Shown piece by piece: positions 1-8,230 of a DNA stretch of 27,546 nt. How positions within the stretch are numbered: the stretch's first letter is position 1; the number at the start of each line of letters is the position of its first letter. Source of the stretch: Pseudomonadota bacterium (GTDB taxonomy: Bacteria > Pseudomonadota > Gammaproteobacteria > UBA1113); assembly GCA_021782065.1 (NCBI GenBank), contig JAJXVQ010000008.1, forward strand, positions 1 through 27,546, in the 5' to 3' direction. The position numbers and the translations under genes were made by a program. The notes under the pieces are model-generated. The model did not search any database. It saw nothing but the letters and a program-made list of their open reading frames with translations, and was not told where the DNA came from.

Positions 1-120
1 TACGCCTACACGCACGACTTTTTTGTCTTATTTATAAACATATAGCGAGGCTTGGAATGTTTGTCTTATTTCGCCTGCGATTGCCTAGAGTGTATCTAGT
101 GTTAACCCTCCGAGTCTAGC

Positions 121-413
121 CGTCCAAAGCTATCACTGCCGTTGTGTCAAACACGCCGTAAATACATCCTTGTAAAACGCGAATTCTGGATAAGGAATTT
201 TTAGGTTTAATAGACAGAAACGAGGCCAAAAAGTCCGGTAAATCCTATAAAATTACCCAAGTTCCTTATTTTAATAGGTATTTCTATTACAAAAATGACC
301 ACAGCTGGAGCTTTTTATTGGGGAAACCCTTATCCAGAATTCGCGTTTGTAAGCTCGGGCGCTGAGTCCTGCAGTGCACGGCTTGACACAACTCTGCAAT
401 GATAGCTTTGGAC
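121..413. repeat. Nested inverted-repeat element in gene-free leader
   Basis: The first 429 bases contain no credible gene. Two nested inverted repeats are visible. The inner pair is a perfect 21-bp match, 175-195 against 328-348, centred on the motif GCGAATTCTGGATAAGG. The outer pair is imperfect: 122-135 matches the complement of 400-413 (14 of 14), and GTTGTGTCAA at 141-150 matches the complement of 383-392, with one base of offset between them. The sequence between outer and inner arms is not similar. The 132 bases inside the inner arms carry no open frame. This resembles a MITE-like element or an insertion-sequence remnant nested in an older palindrome. It also lies just downstream of the leftward genes, so it could fold at their transcript end. 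A 12-bp direct repeat (TTTGTCTTATTT, 22-33 and 60-71) lies to its left. Confidence 0.7.
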
Positions 414-429
414 AGTATCCCTCAACGCT

Positions 430-717
430 TCAAACAATAGATACATACGTCTTAGCCCGCCACGGTTTCAATCTATAAATTGCTAACGCATCTAATACCT
501 GTGTATGCTCATCCCCCGACACCCATCGTTGATAAGCTGTTTCATCAGCAAAAACCATAAACAAATGAATTTCATCTAACTTCTCACCAGAAACCATCGA
601 CCATACTGCATCAAAACCAGGATATTTTTCAGAAATTGTTTGTAAAGCCTTAACCCACCCCTTAAAAAATGCTTTCCCCTCAGCCGTCAAAAAATGCTGT
701 GCATGTTTTATAATCAT
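430..717 (-). CDS. Small ABM-like (dimeric alpha/beta barrel) protein
   Basis: A 95-residue cytoplasmic protein without signal peptide or membrane segment. Its size and pattern (beta strand at residues 1-8, helix with GWVKALQTIS near 20-30, then strand, then a W/F-rich stretch around MVFADETAYQRW) fit the antibiotic-biosynthesis monooxygenase fold, a family of small dimeric barrels that includes quinol monooxygenases. No catalytic residue is diagnostic, so the substrate is unknown. The start follows the aldo/keto reductase stop codon by only three bases and has no clear Shine-Dalgarno of its own, which suggests translational coupling. The stop codon TGA is complementary to 430-432, close to the inverted-repeat element. 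The pairing with a reductase suggests a shared redox or detoxification role; this is inference. Confidence 0.6.
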   Translation of the reverse strand: MIIKHAQHFLTAEGKAFFKGWVKALQTISEKYPGFDAVWSMVSGEKLDEIHLFMVFADETAYQRWVSGDEHTQVLDALAIYRLKPWRAKTYVSIV

Positions 718-720
718 TGC

Positions 721-1713
721 TTATTGCTCTGCATTATCCTGCATATTATAGGCCTGCATTAATTGTGGTGAATAACGTGCGCCTTGGATATTATCTATTT
801 TAAAAATATCATTTAATAAAATGACCTCTTTTGCATGTAAAGCAATATTCACAGCAGCACAATTGTCTTGCAGATAACGTTTACGGCGCGTACCTGGAAT
901 AGGCACAATGCAATCATCTTGCGCCAACAACCATGCAAGTGCAATCTGTGCACTCGTAGCTTTATATTTTACAGCAATAGCGCCTATTTGTTGCACCAGT
1001 CGTTGGTTATTATCCAAGGATTCCCCCTGGAAGCGCGGCATTTGGTTACGAAAATCGCCAGCCTTATTCGAAGAAACTTTATATTCACTGGACAGTAAGG
1101 CCCGGCACAATGGGCTATAAGCCACAAGACCTATATTCAACTCGCGGCAAGTTTGTAAAATACCATTGATTTCCACTAACCTAGACATCAATGAATATTC
1201 CGATTGTATAGCGGTAATAGGATGCACCGCATGAGCGCGTCGTAAAACATCGACCGGCACTTCAGATAAACCTATATGACGTATTTTACCTTCTTGTACT
1301 AATTCAGCTAATGCTCCTACCGTTTCTTCAATAGGCACTTTAGGATCGAAACGATGCAGATAGTACAAATCGATATAGTCCGTATTTAACCGTTTTAAGC
1401 TCGCTTCGCAACAGGCGCGTGCATAATCAGGCGCAGCATTAACGCTAGGAATTTCAGTATCGCGCACTATGCCAAATTTGCTGGCAATGATTATTTTATC
1501 GCGCACTGATTTTAAGGCTTTGCCTACTAGTTCTTCATTATGCCCTCTACCATAGACATCAGCGGTATCAAATAAAGTAATACCGGAATAAATCGCTTGA
1601 TGCAGCACTTCTATGGATTCTTTGTCGTCGCTCTTACCATAAAATTCCGACATACCCATGCAGCCTAAGCCTAAGGTCGAAACCGTTAAATTGCCCAATT
1701 TTCTGGTTCTCAT
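721..1713 (-). CDS. Aldo/keto reductase (AKR13/YakC-like)
   Basis: A 330-residue NADPH-dependent oxidoreductase that should reduce aldehydes or ketones in the cytoplasm. The catalytic tetrad of the superfamily is visible: Asp49 and Tyr54 in LFDTADVYGRG, Lys79 in IIASKFG, and His120 in LYYLHRFD. The C-terminal phosphate-binding motif IPIPGTRRKRYLQDN near residue 272-285 is typical of the YakC/AKR13 branch, which is often annotated only as aldo/keto reductase. Length is normal for the family and the gene looks intact. ATG start with AAGGAT about ten bases upstream. It is the first gene of a two-gene leftward operon with the ABM-like gene. A short palindrome at 1734-1749 lies in its leader. The physiological substrate cannot be read from the sequence. 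Confidence 0.9.
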   Translation of the reverse strand: MRTRKLGNLTVSTLGLGCMGMSEFYGKSDDKESIEVLHQAIYSGITLFDTADVYGRGHNEELVGKALKSVRDKIIIASKFGIVRDTEIPSVNAAPDYARACCEASLKRLNTDYIDLYYLHRFDPKVPIEETVGALAELVQEGKIRHIGLSEVPVDVLRRAHAVHPITAIQSEYSLMSRLVEINGILQTCRELNIGLVAYSPLCRALLSSEYKVSSNKAGDFRNQMPRFQGESLDNNQRLVQQIGAIAVKYKATSAQIALAWLLAQDDCIVPIPGTRRKRYLQDNCAAVNIALHAKEVILLNDIFKIDNIQGARYSPQLMQAYNMQDNAEQ

Positions 1714-1733
1714 AATAGTTTATCCTTGTTGAT

Positions 1734-1749
1734 TACTGTACAGACAGTA
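1734..1749. promoter_or_regulatory. Possible operator upstream of the aldo/keto reductase
   Basis: TACTGTACAGACAGTA is an inverted repeat of 6-bp arms with a 4-bp spacer, 20 bp ahead of the reductase start. Its position and symmetry fit a repressor or activator site controlling the reductase/ABM pair. No regulator gene lies beside it, and the family of the binding protein cannot be named. It could be chance. Confidence 0.3.
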
Positions 1750-1787
1750 TAAACAGTTTAATTCAACCTGCCTATTCGTAAAAATAC

Positions 1788-2555
1788 TTAAAATACAGCT
1801 TCTAAACCGAATGTCAGCAAACTGGATGTAGGTCCTTGACCGTTCGCTTTCAATATACTCGCCGTATCGCCATAATTACGCGTATATTGATATTGCAATT
1901 GTAAAGCTAGGCCAGATAAGAATTGATAAGATGGGCCTATGCTATATTGTATACTATTAAAGCCCCACCCTATTTGTGCATAATCTAATGACTGTGTTGC
2001 GGCAATAGCTTCTACAGAAGTCAAAAGAGTCCAATTACCCGCTAGTGATATATTGCGTGAGAAGATCGCATCGATTTGGCCGCTGCCATCATGCCAATAG
2101 GAGCGTATATTAGTTTCTATAAAGAAAGGCATAGTTCCTTCCAATCCTAGGCCCGGTTGCCAATAAGCCGCTGGCTTGTAGCTATAATTAACGCCTCCTT
2201 TAATGGCCCAAAAATCATTTAACATATGCCAGGCAAAAATATCCACATCCGCATCGGTCAACGCACCACGAGTCCATTGTGCTTGGTTCGTATAAATTTG
2301 TAACTTATTATAATCGCCGCCGACCATTGTTGTTGCGGTGATCTGATCCACATTCCGTGCAAAATCATGACCATACTGCCAATCGTTGGCCACAATCATG
2401 GGTGCTGGGTGTGCACTTCTCGTCATCACATCCGATCCGGTTGTCATAGGCATGTCGTTTTGCTGCAGCGCTGTTTTTGGCATAACTGCAGGCGCGGCGC
2501 TGTTTCGAATGCTGGTATCATTGTCCGCATCGTCATGCCCCAATAGGCTTCCCAA
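1788..2555 (-). pseudogene. copB: CopB remnant: outer-membrane copper resistance protein, 5' end lost
   Basis: The frame encodes the barrel part of a CopB-type copper resistance protein. After a linker with Met-containing motifs (NDMPMTTGSDVM), the sequence ANDWQYGHD, VGGDYNKLQIYTN and then alternating beta-strand segments rich in Tyr and Trp follow, ending in a terminal Phe as outer-membrane barrels do. CopB normally starts with a signal peptide; here there is none. The only initiator is a TTG at 2555, and the frame opens only about 13 codons further upstream, inside the copA reading frame. The 5' part of copB and most of copA therefore appear to have been removed by one deletion. Copper export through the outer membrane is the family role; this copy is very unlikely to be exported or functional. 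Confidence 0.75.
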
Positions 2556-3166
2556 ATTGTGGCCTTTTCCGCTTTGGTTTTTCCAGAAAGATCCTTAAAG
2601 AACTGTAGTAACGTCGGTTGTAAAATAGATGGCCTGCCATTCCCTTTTTTTAGACTATTGTAAATGGCATCTGGATCAGCGTTACTCCAATCGGATAGAA
2701 CAATGGGAAAATCTTTGTTGTAACGATAGGGTGAAGGGGTTTTAGGATCTATGATCAGCGCGCCATATAACCCCTGTTGCTCCTGCAAATCAGCATGCGC
2801 ATGGTACCAATAGGTTCCGGATTGTTTTATCTTGAAGTGATATGTAAACTCTCCTTGTGGTGGAATGGGCTTTTGCGATAAATACTCCACTCCATCCATA
2901 CGCCACGGCGCCAGCAAGCCATGCCAATGGACGGCAGTACCCACCTTTAAATGATTGTGCACGCGGATGATCACGTCATCGCCTTCTTGGAAATGTAAGG
3001 TAGGCCCTGGGGTTTTTCCATTGACCGCGATTGCCATCACCTTTTTGTCAGCAAAATTGACTTCTTTATAGGCAATTGTGAGGTCCACGGTTTTGGTTTG
3101 TGCGTAGGCACTAGGCACGACCCAGCATAGCATTAAAAGAAAGCTGATTTTATAGATTGTGCGCAT
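2444..3166 (-). pseudogene. copA: CopA-like multicopper oxidase, truncated after first cupredoxin domains
   Basis: The 240-residue frame begins with a good signal peptide (residues 1-22, cleavage after AYA) and the first cupredoxin domain of a CopA/laccase-type multicopper oxidase. Copper ligand motifs HWHG at 80-83 and YHAH at 121-124 are present, followed by GLYGALIID and the LSDWSNADP stretch. An intact member runs to roughly 600 residues and ends with the HPxHLHG and HCHxxxHxxxGM motifs. Those are missing: the frame passes into copB sequence out of register around 2515-2590 and ends soon after with a Cys-rich tail. SD AGGAAGAGG lies just ahead of the ATG. The family oxidises Cu(I) in the periplasm; this protein lacks the type 1 copper site and half of the trinuclear cluster, so it is a broken gene. 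Confidence 0.8.
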
Positions 3167-3262
3167 AACCTCTTCCTGTTACCGATTCTGTAAACAGAAC
3201 TATATCATTTTTTAAAGATAGGTGTTATTTTAAGTGAATCTTATTGCTATATTATAAAACTT

Positions 3263-3294
3263 CAGTTAGTATAATAAGGCAGTTAGTATAATAA
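3263..3294 (+). repeat. Tandem 15-bp repeat carrying two TATAAT boxes
   Basis: CAGTTAGTATAATAA occurs at 3263-3277 and again at 3280-3294 (period 17). Each copy contains a perfect TATAAT (3270-3275 and 3287-3292), 15-40 bases before the start at 3309. It may be a doubled -10 region for the rightward unknown genes. No convincing -35 hexamer was found at the usual distance, so promoter function is a suggestion only. Confidence 0.5.
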
Positions 3295-3308
3295 AAGGTA
3301 CCGACACA

Positions 3309-3833
3309 ATGGGAAATTTAGTCTCATTCTTCCCCGCTAGAAAAGCGGAAAAATTATCACAAACAAGCAAGGTGCCTTCTTCTACGCTAAAGTCTCAAGA
3401 AAGTAATGCTTCTTCTAATATACTGCCACCCGCTCTCTTCAAGTATCACCTAGAGCAAGAACGGCTTCCTCCCGAAGTAGATGGCTATAAAAATGCTATA
3501 GACTTAGTAATAGATTTGGCTGCAATAAATAGGCTGTCTGGAGAACAAGAGCGCGCTATAGCGGCTGCAGAAACATTATCTTTTCTGCTTTTTGAAAGCA
3601 TGGGTGACTATTTCAGCGAAAAAGAAAAAATATTTTATATTTCCGAAGCATACTACGATGAGTTCAAGACACTTCTACAAAAAAGTAGTTGCCTGTTTTC
3701 CAATTTTTTCTTAACCCACGAGAAAACTAAAATGGCAATAACCGCGTTATTCGCTCTCATTCGCGAACAGCAAGAATGGCTATGTCCCGACATACCCACC
3801 TCGGATCATATTTTTAAAATAGGTATTATTTAA
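3309..3833 (+). CDS. Unrecognised 174-residue protein
   Basis: I do not recognise this protein. It has no signal peptide and no convincing membrane segment. Residues 1-40 are Ser/Lys/Gln-rich and probably disordered (SQTSKVPSSTLKSQES). Residues 45-160 look alpha-helical, with an AIAAAETLSFLLFESM helix and aromatic-rich segments (KIFYISEAYYDEF). The start ATG is preceded by a weak AAAGGT. The gene is followed after 65 bases by another unrecognised gene in the same direction; both have polar Ser/Thr-rich N-termini ahead of a helical body. In a genome with Dot/Icm genes, such lineage-specific proteins are candidates for secreted effectors, but nothing here proves this. Confidence 0.6.
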   Translation: MGNLVSFFPARKAEKLSQTSKVPSSTLKSQESNASSNILPPALFKYHLEQERLPPEVDGYKNAIDLVIDLAAINRLSGEQERAIAAAETLSFLLFESMGDYFSEKEKIFYISEAYYDEFKTLLQKSSCLFSNFFLTHEKTKMAITALFALIREQQEWLCPDIPTSDHIFKIGII

Positions 3834-3898
3834 TAATGTATAGCAATAATTTTTGCGCTTTATAGTGTCTATAACAAGATTAATAGGATGGTATTGAT

Positions 3899-4381
3899 AT
3901 GAGAGAAAATAAAAAAGTAAAGAGCGTAGAGCCAGTAGAAAAAACCGGTGTACCCATATTTTTTAGAGAACTATCCCCCGTGCCTACCGCTCAAGTATCT
4001 TTTAGCAACCCATCGACCCTTGCCTCGCCTAGAAGGTCTTCAACAACAGTACCCAGACCTCCTGTACCAAATGAATATTCCAGACCAACAACTATATCCC
4101 CAAGCAGTTGCGCTATATTATCCAACGCTGCAAGTTATAGAACAAAAACGTTTCCGGATGTATCCCTGCTAACAAGACAACTATCCGATACAGTCGCGAC
4201 CTCTACAACTCTTACACCAAAAAATATACCCCACAGTGGTTCATTTAAACTATCCAGCGCTGCAAGTAAAGAAACAAAAGTGTTCCCGGGCAGTTCTGCA
4301 AAGCTAAGAGGGGCACAGAAAAAAAGAGTCTTTCCCCTGAAATCGGTTCTTATGATTACGAGTTGCTACATTCCCCCTTAG
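3899..4381 (+). pseudogene. 5' part of a frameshifted large unknown gene (Ser/Thr/Pro-rich)
   Basis: This 160-residue frame has a strong start: ATG at 3899 with AGGATGG eight bases upstream. It is rich in Ser, Thr and Pro, and carries a degenerate internal repeat (LSNAASYRTKTFP and LSSAASKETKVFP, about 40 residues apart). No domain is recognised. The frame runs out shortly after an A7 tract at 4319-4325. The next long frame (4363-6624) has only a TTG start without SD and is open upstream to 4270, overlapping this one. A one-base shift at the A7 tract would join them into one protein of about 908 residues. The best reading is the 5' part of that gene, interrupted either by a true frameshift, a sequencing error, or bypassed by slippage. 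Confidence 0.6.
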
Positions 4382-6624
4382 AAGCTCCTTCATCTCATTT
4401 AAGAGAAAGATGCTTAAGTTTCCTTGCACTGGGGGGAAATGGCGTAGAAAGCGGAGATGAATTAGACGTAGCCGAATTATATCATTTTTACCTATTTATT
4501 TTTAATTTTTCGTTTGGCGATGAGCGCACCATAAAAAAGTGTTCTGCGGATTTCTTTAATTCAACTGTAGTGGTTGATCCTAGAATAAGTAACCCCGTTA
4601 AACAGTATTTTTACAAGATTATGCTTCAAACGCTCAATCCGATAAAGGCCAGCATGTTGTTGGGCGACTCTGCGGATGAAAGAAATCTTCCCGCCTTGGC
4701 GGAAATCTTACGCTATCTTAAGGAGGAAATGCCCATCCCAAAAGGTATAGGCATTGAATCCTATATAAGAGCCATAGCCGAAAATGAGTTTCCCGGGGAA
4801 TTTCCTTATGATAGCGTAGAACAAGAAAAATTTCATTTTCTTCGCTACGCGTTACAAAAAAATTATTATTTTTTCGAATATATTTTCACAGAAACCGATG
4901 GACCCACAACAAGGGAAGTTAGCCCTATCTTTAAAATCCAATGCTGGCTCTATTATGAACTTACCTTCCAATTCATATTAAATAGGAAAGAGGGTATCAT
5001 TGAGAGGATACGCTCTGAACTTCCGAGCGATGATGAAGATGAGGATGAGGAAAGAACTCAAGAACCATCAAAACTAAAAATAGCACATCAAGACTTACTG
5101 CAAGCATTGTACCAACATCTTAAAACATTGCTCAAAAGACATACCCATCTCTCTGTTCCAGCTACAAGAACGGCATTCTTCCTTGTCTATCAACTCTCTT
5201 TTGAACTAATACAAAAAGGGGCGACGAAGGAATTAAATGCCCTCTTGGACATACTCCTGCAACCGCCTACAGGCATACGCTTTTTGTGTATGGCACAAGA
5301 CGGTTGGGAGGAACGTCCGGTTGAAAAATGGCTTGACTTATTAGGGGATAAACGCTCATTGCTGCTTTTTAGCAAAATATTGTCTATTCTTCCTCGCTTG
5401 AAAATAAAACAGATGCTGGCTCTATTAAATTCTACATTAATGGACATATTGAAAGACCGTTTATCGCGAAAGCATAAATTGCGACTTTTGCTTAAGCTCT
5501 TGGATCTAGACTTTCCCGCAGTAGATATGTGCATTTGTGAAAATAACTGGTTAATACATATTGCAAAAAAGAATAACTGGATTGAAATGCTCCGAGAAAG
5601 GATCTGGCGTAGCTTTTCGTTGGAATCCATTACAAAAGAGGAGGAAATACAACGTAACTTTTTCAGTGACCGGAATCTTATTAATGGAAGCAAGAAAGCG
5701 CTTGCCCAACTTCTTGATCTTCCCGTTTTAAATAACTTTCTCCTCGAAAAATTTCATAATATCGAATCTGGAATAAAGAAAAGCAGCATTCGAATAGTCT
5801 GGATAGACGCTCTTAAGGCAATATGGAACCTTGTTTTACACTATTGGCGGCCTAGCGATAAAGATCTAGGCGAAATTAGCCACATTAAAGAGCAATGGGT
5901 TAACACCATGATGAAAACTTTATCGGGCGATAATAGTATCTATGATCCACAATATTATACGGTAGACAAATTGCCTCGAACAATGCGCGCGACACTAGAG
6001 GGCAATATAGAAGTTATGGTACTATACCAAGAACAATTAGATATCATGGCCGATTCTTATCGTCGTTTTCTTGATCTTGTAGCAGTACTGGATAATAAAG
6101 CGAATACGCCCTCTTCCGCAGTTGAAAACCGTATATCTTTCATTGAATTGATTAGAGCCTTTGCTGCCCAAAAAGGGATAGATACCACAGAGGAGCAAAT
6201 TCAAGCATGCGCAAAAAACTTATCCCTCTGCTTTAAAGAAGTCATTGCAACGGGTGAGGTCTATTCATTAGAGCCTATGTTTTTTGGCTTAACACAAAAC
6301 AACTCCGGGGCAGCAGACGTTCAGTATCTTTCGACTCAGTACACACAACTATTTCTTGAACTGCTAGAAAATGCTATGCTGAAAAAATCATCGGTTTCAC
6401 TGTTTTCATCGACCGGCCTTGTTTTGAGGAAGAAAGAAACAAAAGGCGCCATAGACGAATTCCTACGCGCCCTTAGCGAGCAAAAACAGGTAAGATATAG
6501 GAGTAGTAGCGCTTCTTCGGGGAGCATTGTCCGGGGCGCATCCACCACGCCTTCACTAGAATCAGCAGCAGATACAACACCCTACCTAATATCACCCTTC
6601 CCATCGCCATCGGGCAAGTTATAA
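4363..6624 (+). CDS. Large unrecognised, mostly helical protein (candidate effector, frameshifted 5' end)
   Basis: The frame encodes at least 753 residues and is open from 4270. I recognise no domain. The body is Leu-, Lys- and Glu-rich and looks alpha-helical throughout, with an acidic stretch (SDDEDEDEER) near residue 221 and a Lys/Leu-rich segment (SRKHKLRLLLKLLDLD) near 365. There is no signal peptide or membrane span. The last 45 residues are again Ser/Thr/Pro-rich and probably unstructured. The TTG at 4363 has no SD; the true start is probably ATG 3899, reached across the A7 tract at 4319-4325. A long soluble helical protein with a polar C-terminal tail beside another unknown gene, in a Dot/Icm-bearing genome, fits a secreted effector. 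That is inference from context; E-block or other translocation motifs are not clear. Confidence 0.6.
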   Translation: MLHSPLEAPSSHLRERCLSFLALGGNGVESGDELDVAELYHFYLFIFNFSFGDERTIKKCSADFFNSTVVVDPRISNPVKQYFYKIMLQTLNPIKASMLLGDSADERNLPALAEILRYLKEEMPIPKGIGIESYIRAIAENEFPGEFPYDSVEQEKFHFLRYALQKNYYFFEYIFTETDGPTTREVSPIFKIQCWLYYELTFQFILNRKEGIIERIRSELPSDDEDEDEERTQEPSKLKIAHQDLLQALYQHLKTLLKRHTHLSVPATRTAFFLVYQLSFELIQKGATKELNALLDILLQPPTGIRFLCMAQDGWEERPVEKWLDLLGDKRSLLLFSKILSILPRLKIKQMLALLNSTLMDILKDRLSRKHKLRLLLKLLDLDFPAVDMCICENNWLIHIAKKNNWIEMLRERIWRSFSLESITKEEEIQRNFFSDRNLINGSKKALAQLLDLPVLNNFLLEKFHNIESGIKKSSIRIVWIDALKAIWNLVLHYWRPSDKDLGEISHIKEQWVNTMMKTLSGDNSIYDPQYYTVDKLPRTMRATLEGNIEVMVLYQEQLDIMADSYRRFLDLVAVLDNKANTPSSAVENRISFIELIRAFAAQKGIDTTEEQIQACAKNLSLCFKEVIATGEVYSLEPMFFGLTQNNSGAADVQYLSTQYTQLFLELLENAMLKKSSVSLFSSTGLVLRKKETKGAIDEFLRALSEQKQVRYRSSSASSGSIVRGASTTPSLESAADTTPYLISPFPSPSGKL

Positions 6625-6698
6625 ATAGTTGGGCTGTGCCTTATGGAGCTAGAAATGTCGTAATAATACTCCATCCATTTTGTCAAATTGAATCACCA

Positions 6699-6716
6699 TA
6701 CCCCCTTACGGGGGTA
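6699..6716. terminator. Hairpin between convergent genes
   Basis: TACCCCC, loop TTAC, GGGGGTA form a perfect 7-bp hairpin between the convergent ends of the large unknown gene (stop 6624) and the 98-residue gene (stop 6850). No clear U tract follows on either strand, so it may be a weak bidirectional terminator. The rest of 6625-6849 shows nothing I can support. Confidence 0.4.
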
Positions 6717-6849
6717 ATGCTATGTCATATAGAGCATTTGTTAAAAAAGCGATTCAACATGGGTGTTCTATGGTATGGCGGCGATCACGGCATCGCTTTT
6801 GGTGATAACCTATTTGCGGTACCGTGGGGATTATTATGGTGTTAGAATG

Positions 6850-7146
6850 CTATTCTTTACCATCCTCAGCAATCCATCGATTTAGAATTTCAATCAACTT
6901 CTGCGCCTGATCGGTACTGGAAATATTAAATTTTGATTTCAAGTTATATTGATCGTTACGCTTTTGATAACGGCGTATGGAATATTTAGGTGGGCTATAG
7001 GCTTGTTTTGCTTTTTCCCAGTCTTGATATTTGTAGACGATGGTAGACCAAGCGCCTTTGGTTAATACCATTTTATCCAATTGCTTAATCGTGGTAACGT
7101 CTTCATCTACATACTCGATGGTTAAATCATCTATCGTTTGTGCCAT
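6850..7146 (-). CDS. Conserved 98-residue protein of unknown function
   Basis: A small soluble protein of a type I recognise as a widespread gammaproteobacterial hypothetical: an N-terminal TIDDLTIEYVDED segment, IKQLDKMVLTKGAWSTIVYKYQDW, then KYSIRRYQKRNDQYNLKSKFN and a C-terminal helix ending in LNRWIAEDGKE. No catalytic motif is evident and the function is unknown to me. It begins inside the 3' end of alr (20-bp overlap) with its own strong SD, AGGAGA, five to six bases ahead of the ATG, so it is efficiently translated from the dnaB-alr transcript. The dnaB-alr-this gene chain, with overlaps at both joints, indicates one transcription unit. Basic and aromatic residues are plentiful, which would allow nucleic-acid or protein contacts, but that is speculation. 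Confidence 0.8.
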   Translation of the reverse strand: MAQTIDDLTIEYVDEDVTTIKQLDKMVLTKGAWSTIVYKYQDWEKAKQAYSPPKYSIRRYQKRNDQYNLKSKFNISSTDQAQKLIEILNRWIAEDGKE

Positions 7147-8230
7147 TATTGTCTCCTATTATTTTACGTTGTACTCTGTGTATACCCATTTTGCATAACA
7201 ATTCACGGGGATCGGTTTCGGCATAACGTGCTACTGCTTCAACAGGCAGTTCAGGCCCCCATAATATAGCGCGCTGACCTACAACCACATCGTTATGACC
7301 GCTCACGTCAATCATAAGACTATCCATAGAAATGCGGCCAACCATCTTAGCCATCTTACCATTTAACCACACTGGTGCGCCATTGGGTAGTAGGCGGGGA
7401 TAGCCATCGCCATACCCTATACCGACAATGGCGATGGTCATGCTTTCTTGTGCCACAAAAGTACCACCATAGCCCACCGCATCGCCCGCTTGAATGGTAC
7501 GTATGGCTTTAATAGGCGCAGTTAAACGCATAACGGCTTGCAAGTGTGATTTATTCTCGGGCGGAATGAAAGGCGAACCGCCGTACATCATAAATCCTGG
7601 TCGCACCCATTGTAGTCTTGTCTCTGGAAAAGCCAAAATACCGGCAGAATTGCTCAAGCTGCAAGGCTCGGAATAAGGCTTAATAATATGCTGAAAAGCA
7701 TCTATTTGTTTGTGCGTGATAATTTTATCAGTGTTTTCGGAACTGGCAAAATGCGTCATTAAAATAATATTAGCCACTTGTGGGTGCGTTTTAACCTGGT
7801 GATAGGCTGCAGCAACTTCTGCGGCTACCAAACCTAAACGGTGCATGCCTGTTTCTATTTTTAACCACACCGTTAACGGATATTTTAATGTGGTTTTCGT
7901 CAATAACGCCACTTGCCGTGGGTGATGAATGACGGTTTGCAGACGATGCTCATCTATAGCCCGTAAATCATCGGCATCGTCAAAGCCCGATAAAACCAAT
8001 GCCACGCCTTTATAGCCAAATTGGCGCAATTCAACTGCTTCGCTCACGCGTGCCACCGCCATGCCCTCTACATCACGCGCAAAATAAGGCCAAAGATATT
8101 GTAAACCGTGACCGTAAGCATCCGCTTTCACCACTGCCATGATGCGGCTTTGCGGTGCTGTTTGCCGAACCGCTAAAAGATTGTGGTGCAATGCAGCCAC
8201 ATCTAAAGTCATCATTGCATCTGAGTTCAT
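7127..8230 (-). CDS. alr: Alanine racemase
   Basis: A 367-residue PLP enzyme that interconverts L- and D-alanine for peptidoglycan synthesis in the cytoplasm. The PLP lysine is Lys35 in AVVKADAYGHG and the second catalytic base is Tyr254 in AVGYGGTF. Other family signatures are HRLGL near 130, RPGFMMYG near 210-217, and GYGDGYPR at 272-279. Length is normal for Alr/DadX. The ATG overlaps the dnaB stop by four bases (ATGA), and its own stop lies inside the start of the 98-residue gene, so translation is coupled on both sides. As a gammaproteobacterial alr adjacent to dnaB it is probably the constitutive biosynthetic racemase rather than a catabolic DadX; no dadA is nearby. Confidence 0.95.
   Translation of the reverse strand: MNSDAMMTLDVAALHHNLLAVRQTAPQSRIMAVVKADAYGHGLQYLWPYFARDVEGMAVARVSEAVELRQFGYKGVALVLSGFDDADDLRAIDEHRLQTVIHHPRQVALLTKTTLKYPLTVWLKIETGMHRLGLVAAEVAAAYHQVKTHPQVANIILMTHFASSENTDKIITHKQIDAFQHIIKPYSEPCSLSNSAGILAFPETRLQWVRPGFMMYGGSPFIPPENKSHLQAVMRLTAPIKAIRTIQAGDAVGYGGTFVAQESMTIAIVGIGYGDGYPRLLPNGAPVWLNGKMAKMVGRISMDSLMIDVSGHNDVVVGQRAILWGPELPVEAVARYAETDPRELLCKMGIHRVQRKIIGDNNGTNDR

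Noticed and set aside
3948..4172. 74-codon ORF inside the Ser/Thr/Pro-rich gene
   Set aside because: It overlaps a better-supported frame with a strong SD and shows no features of its own.
6636..6845. 69-codon ORF between the large unknown gene and the 98-residue gene
   Set aside because: No SD, unusual composition, and it crosses the hairpin at 6699-6716; probably chance.
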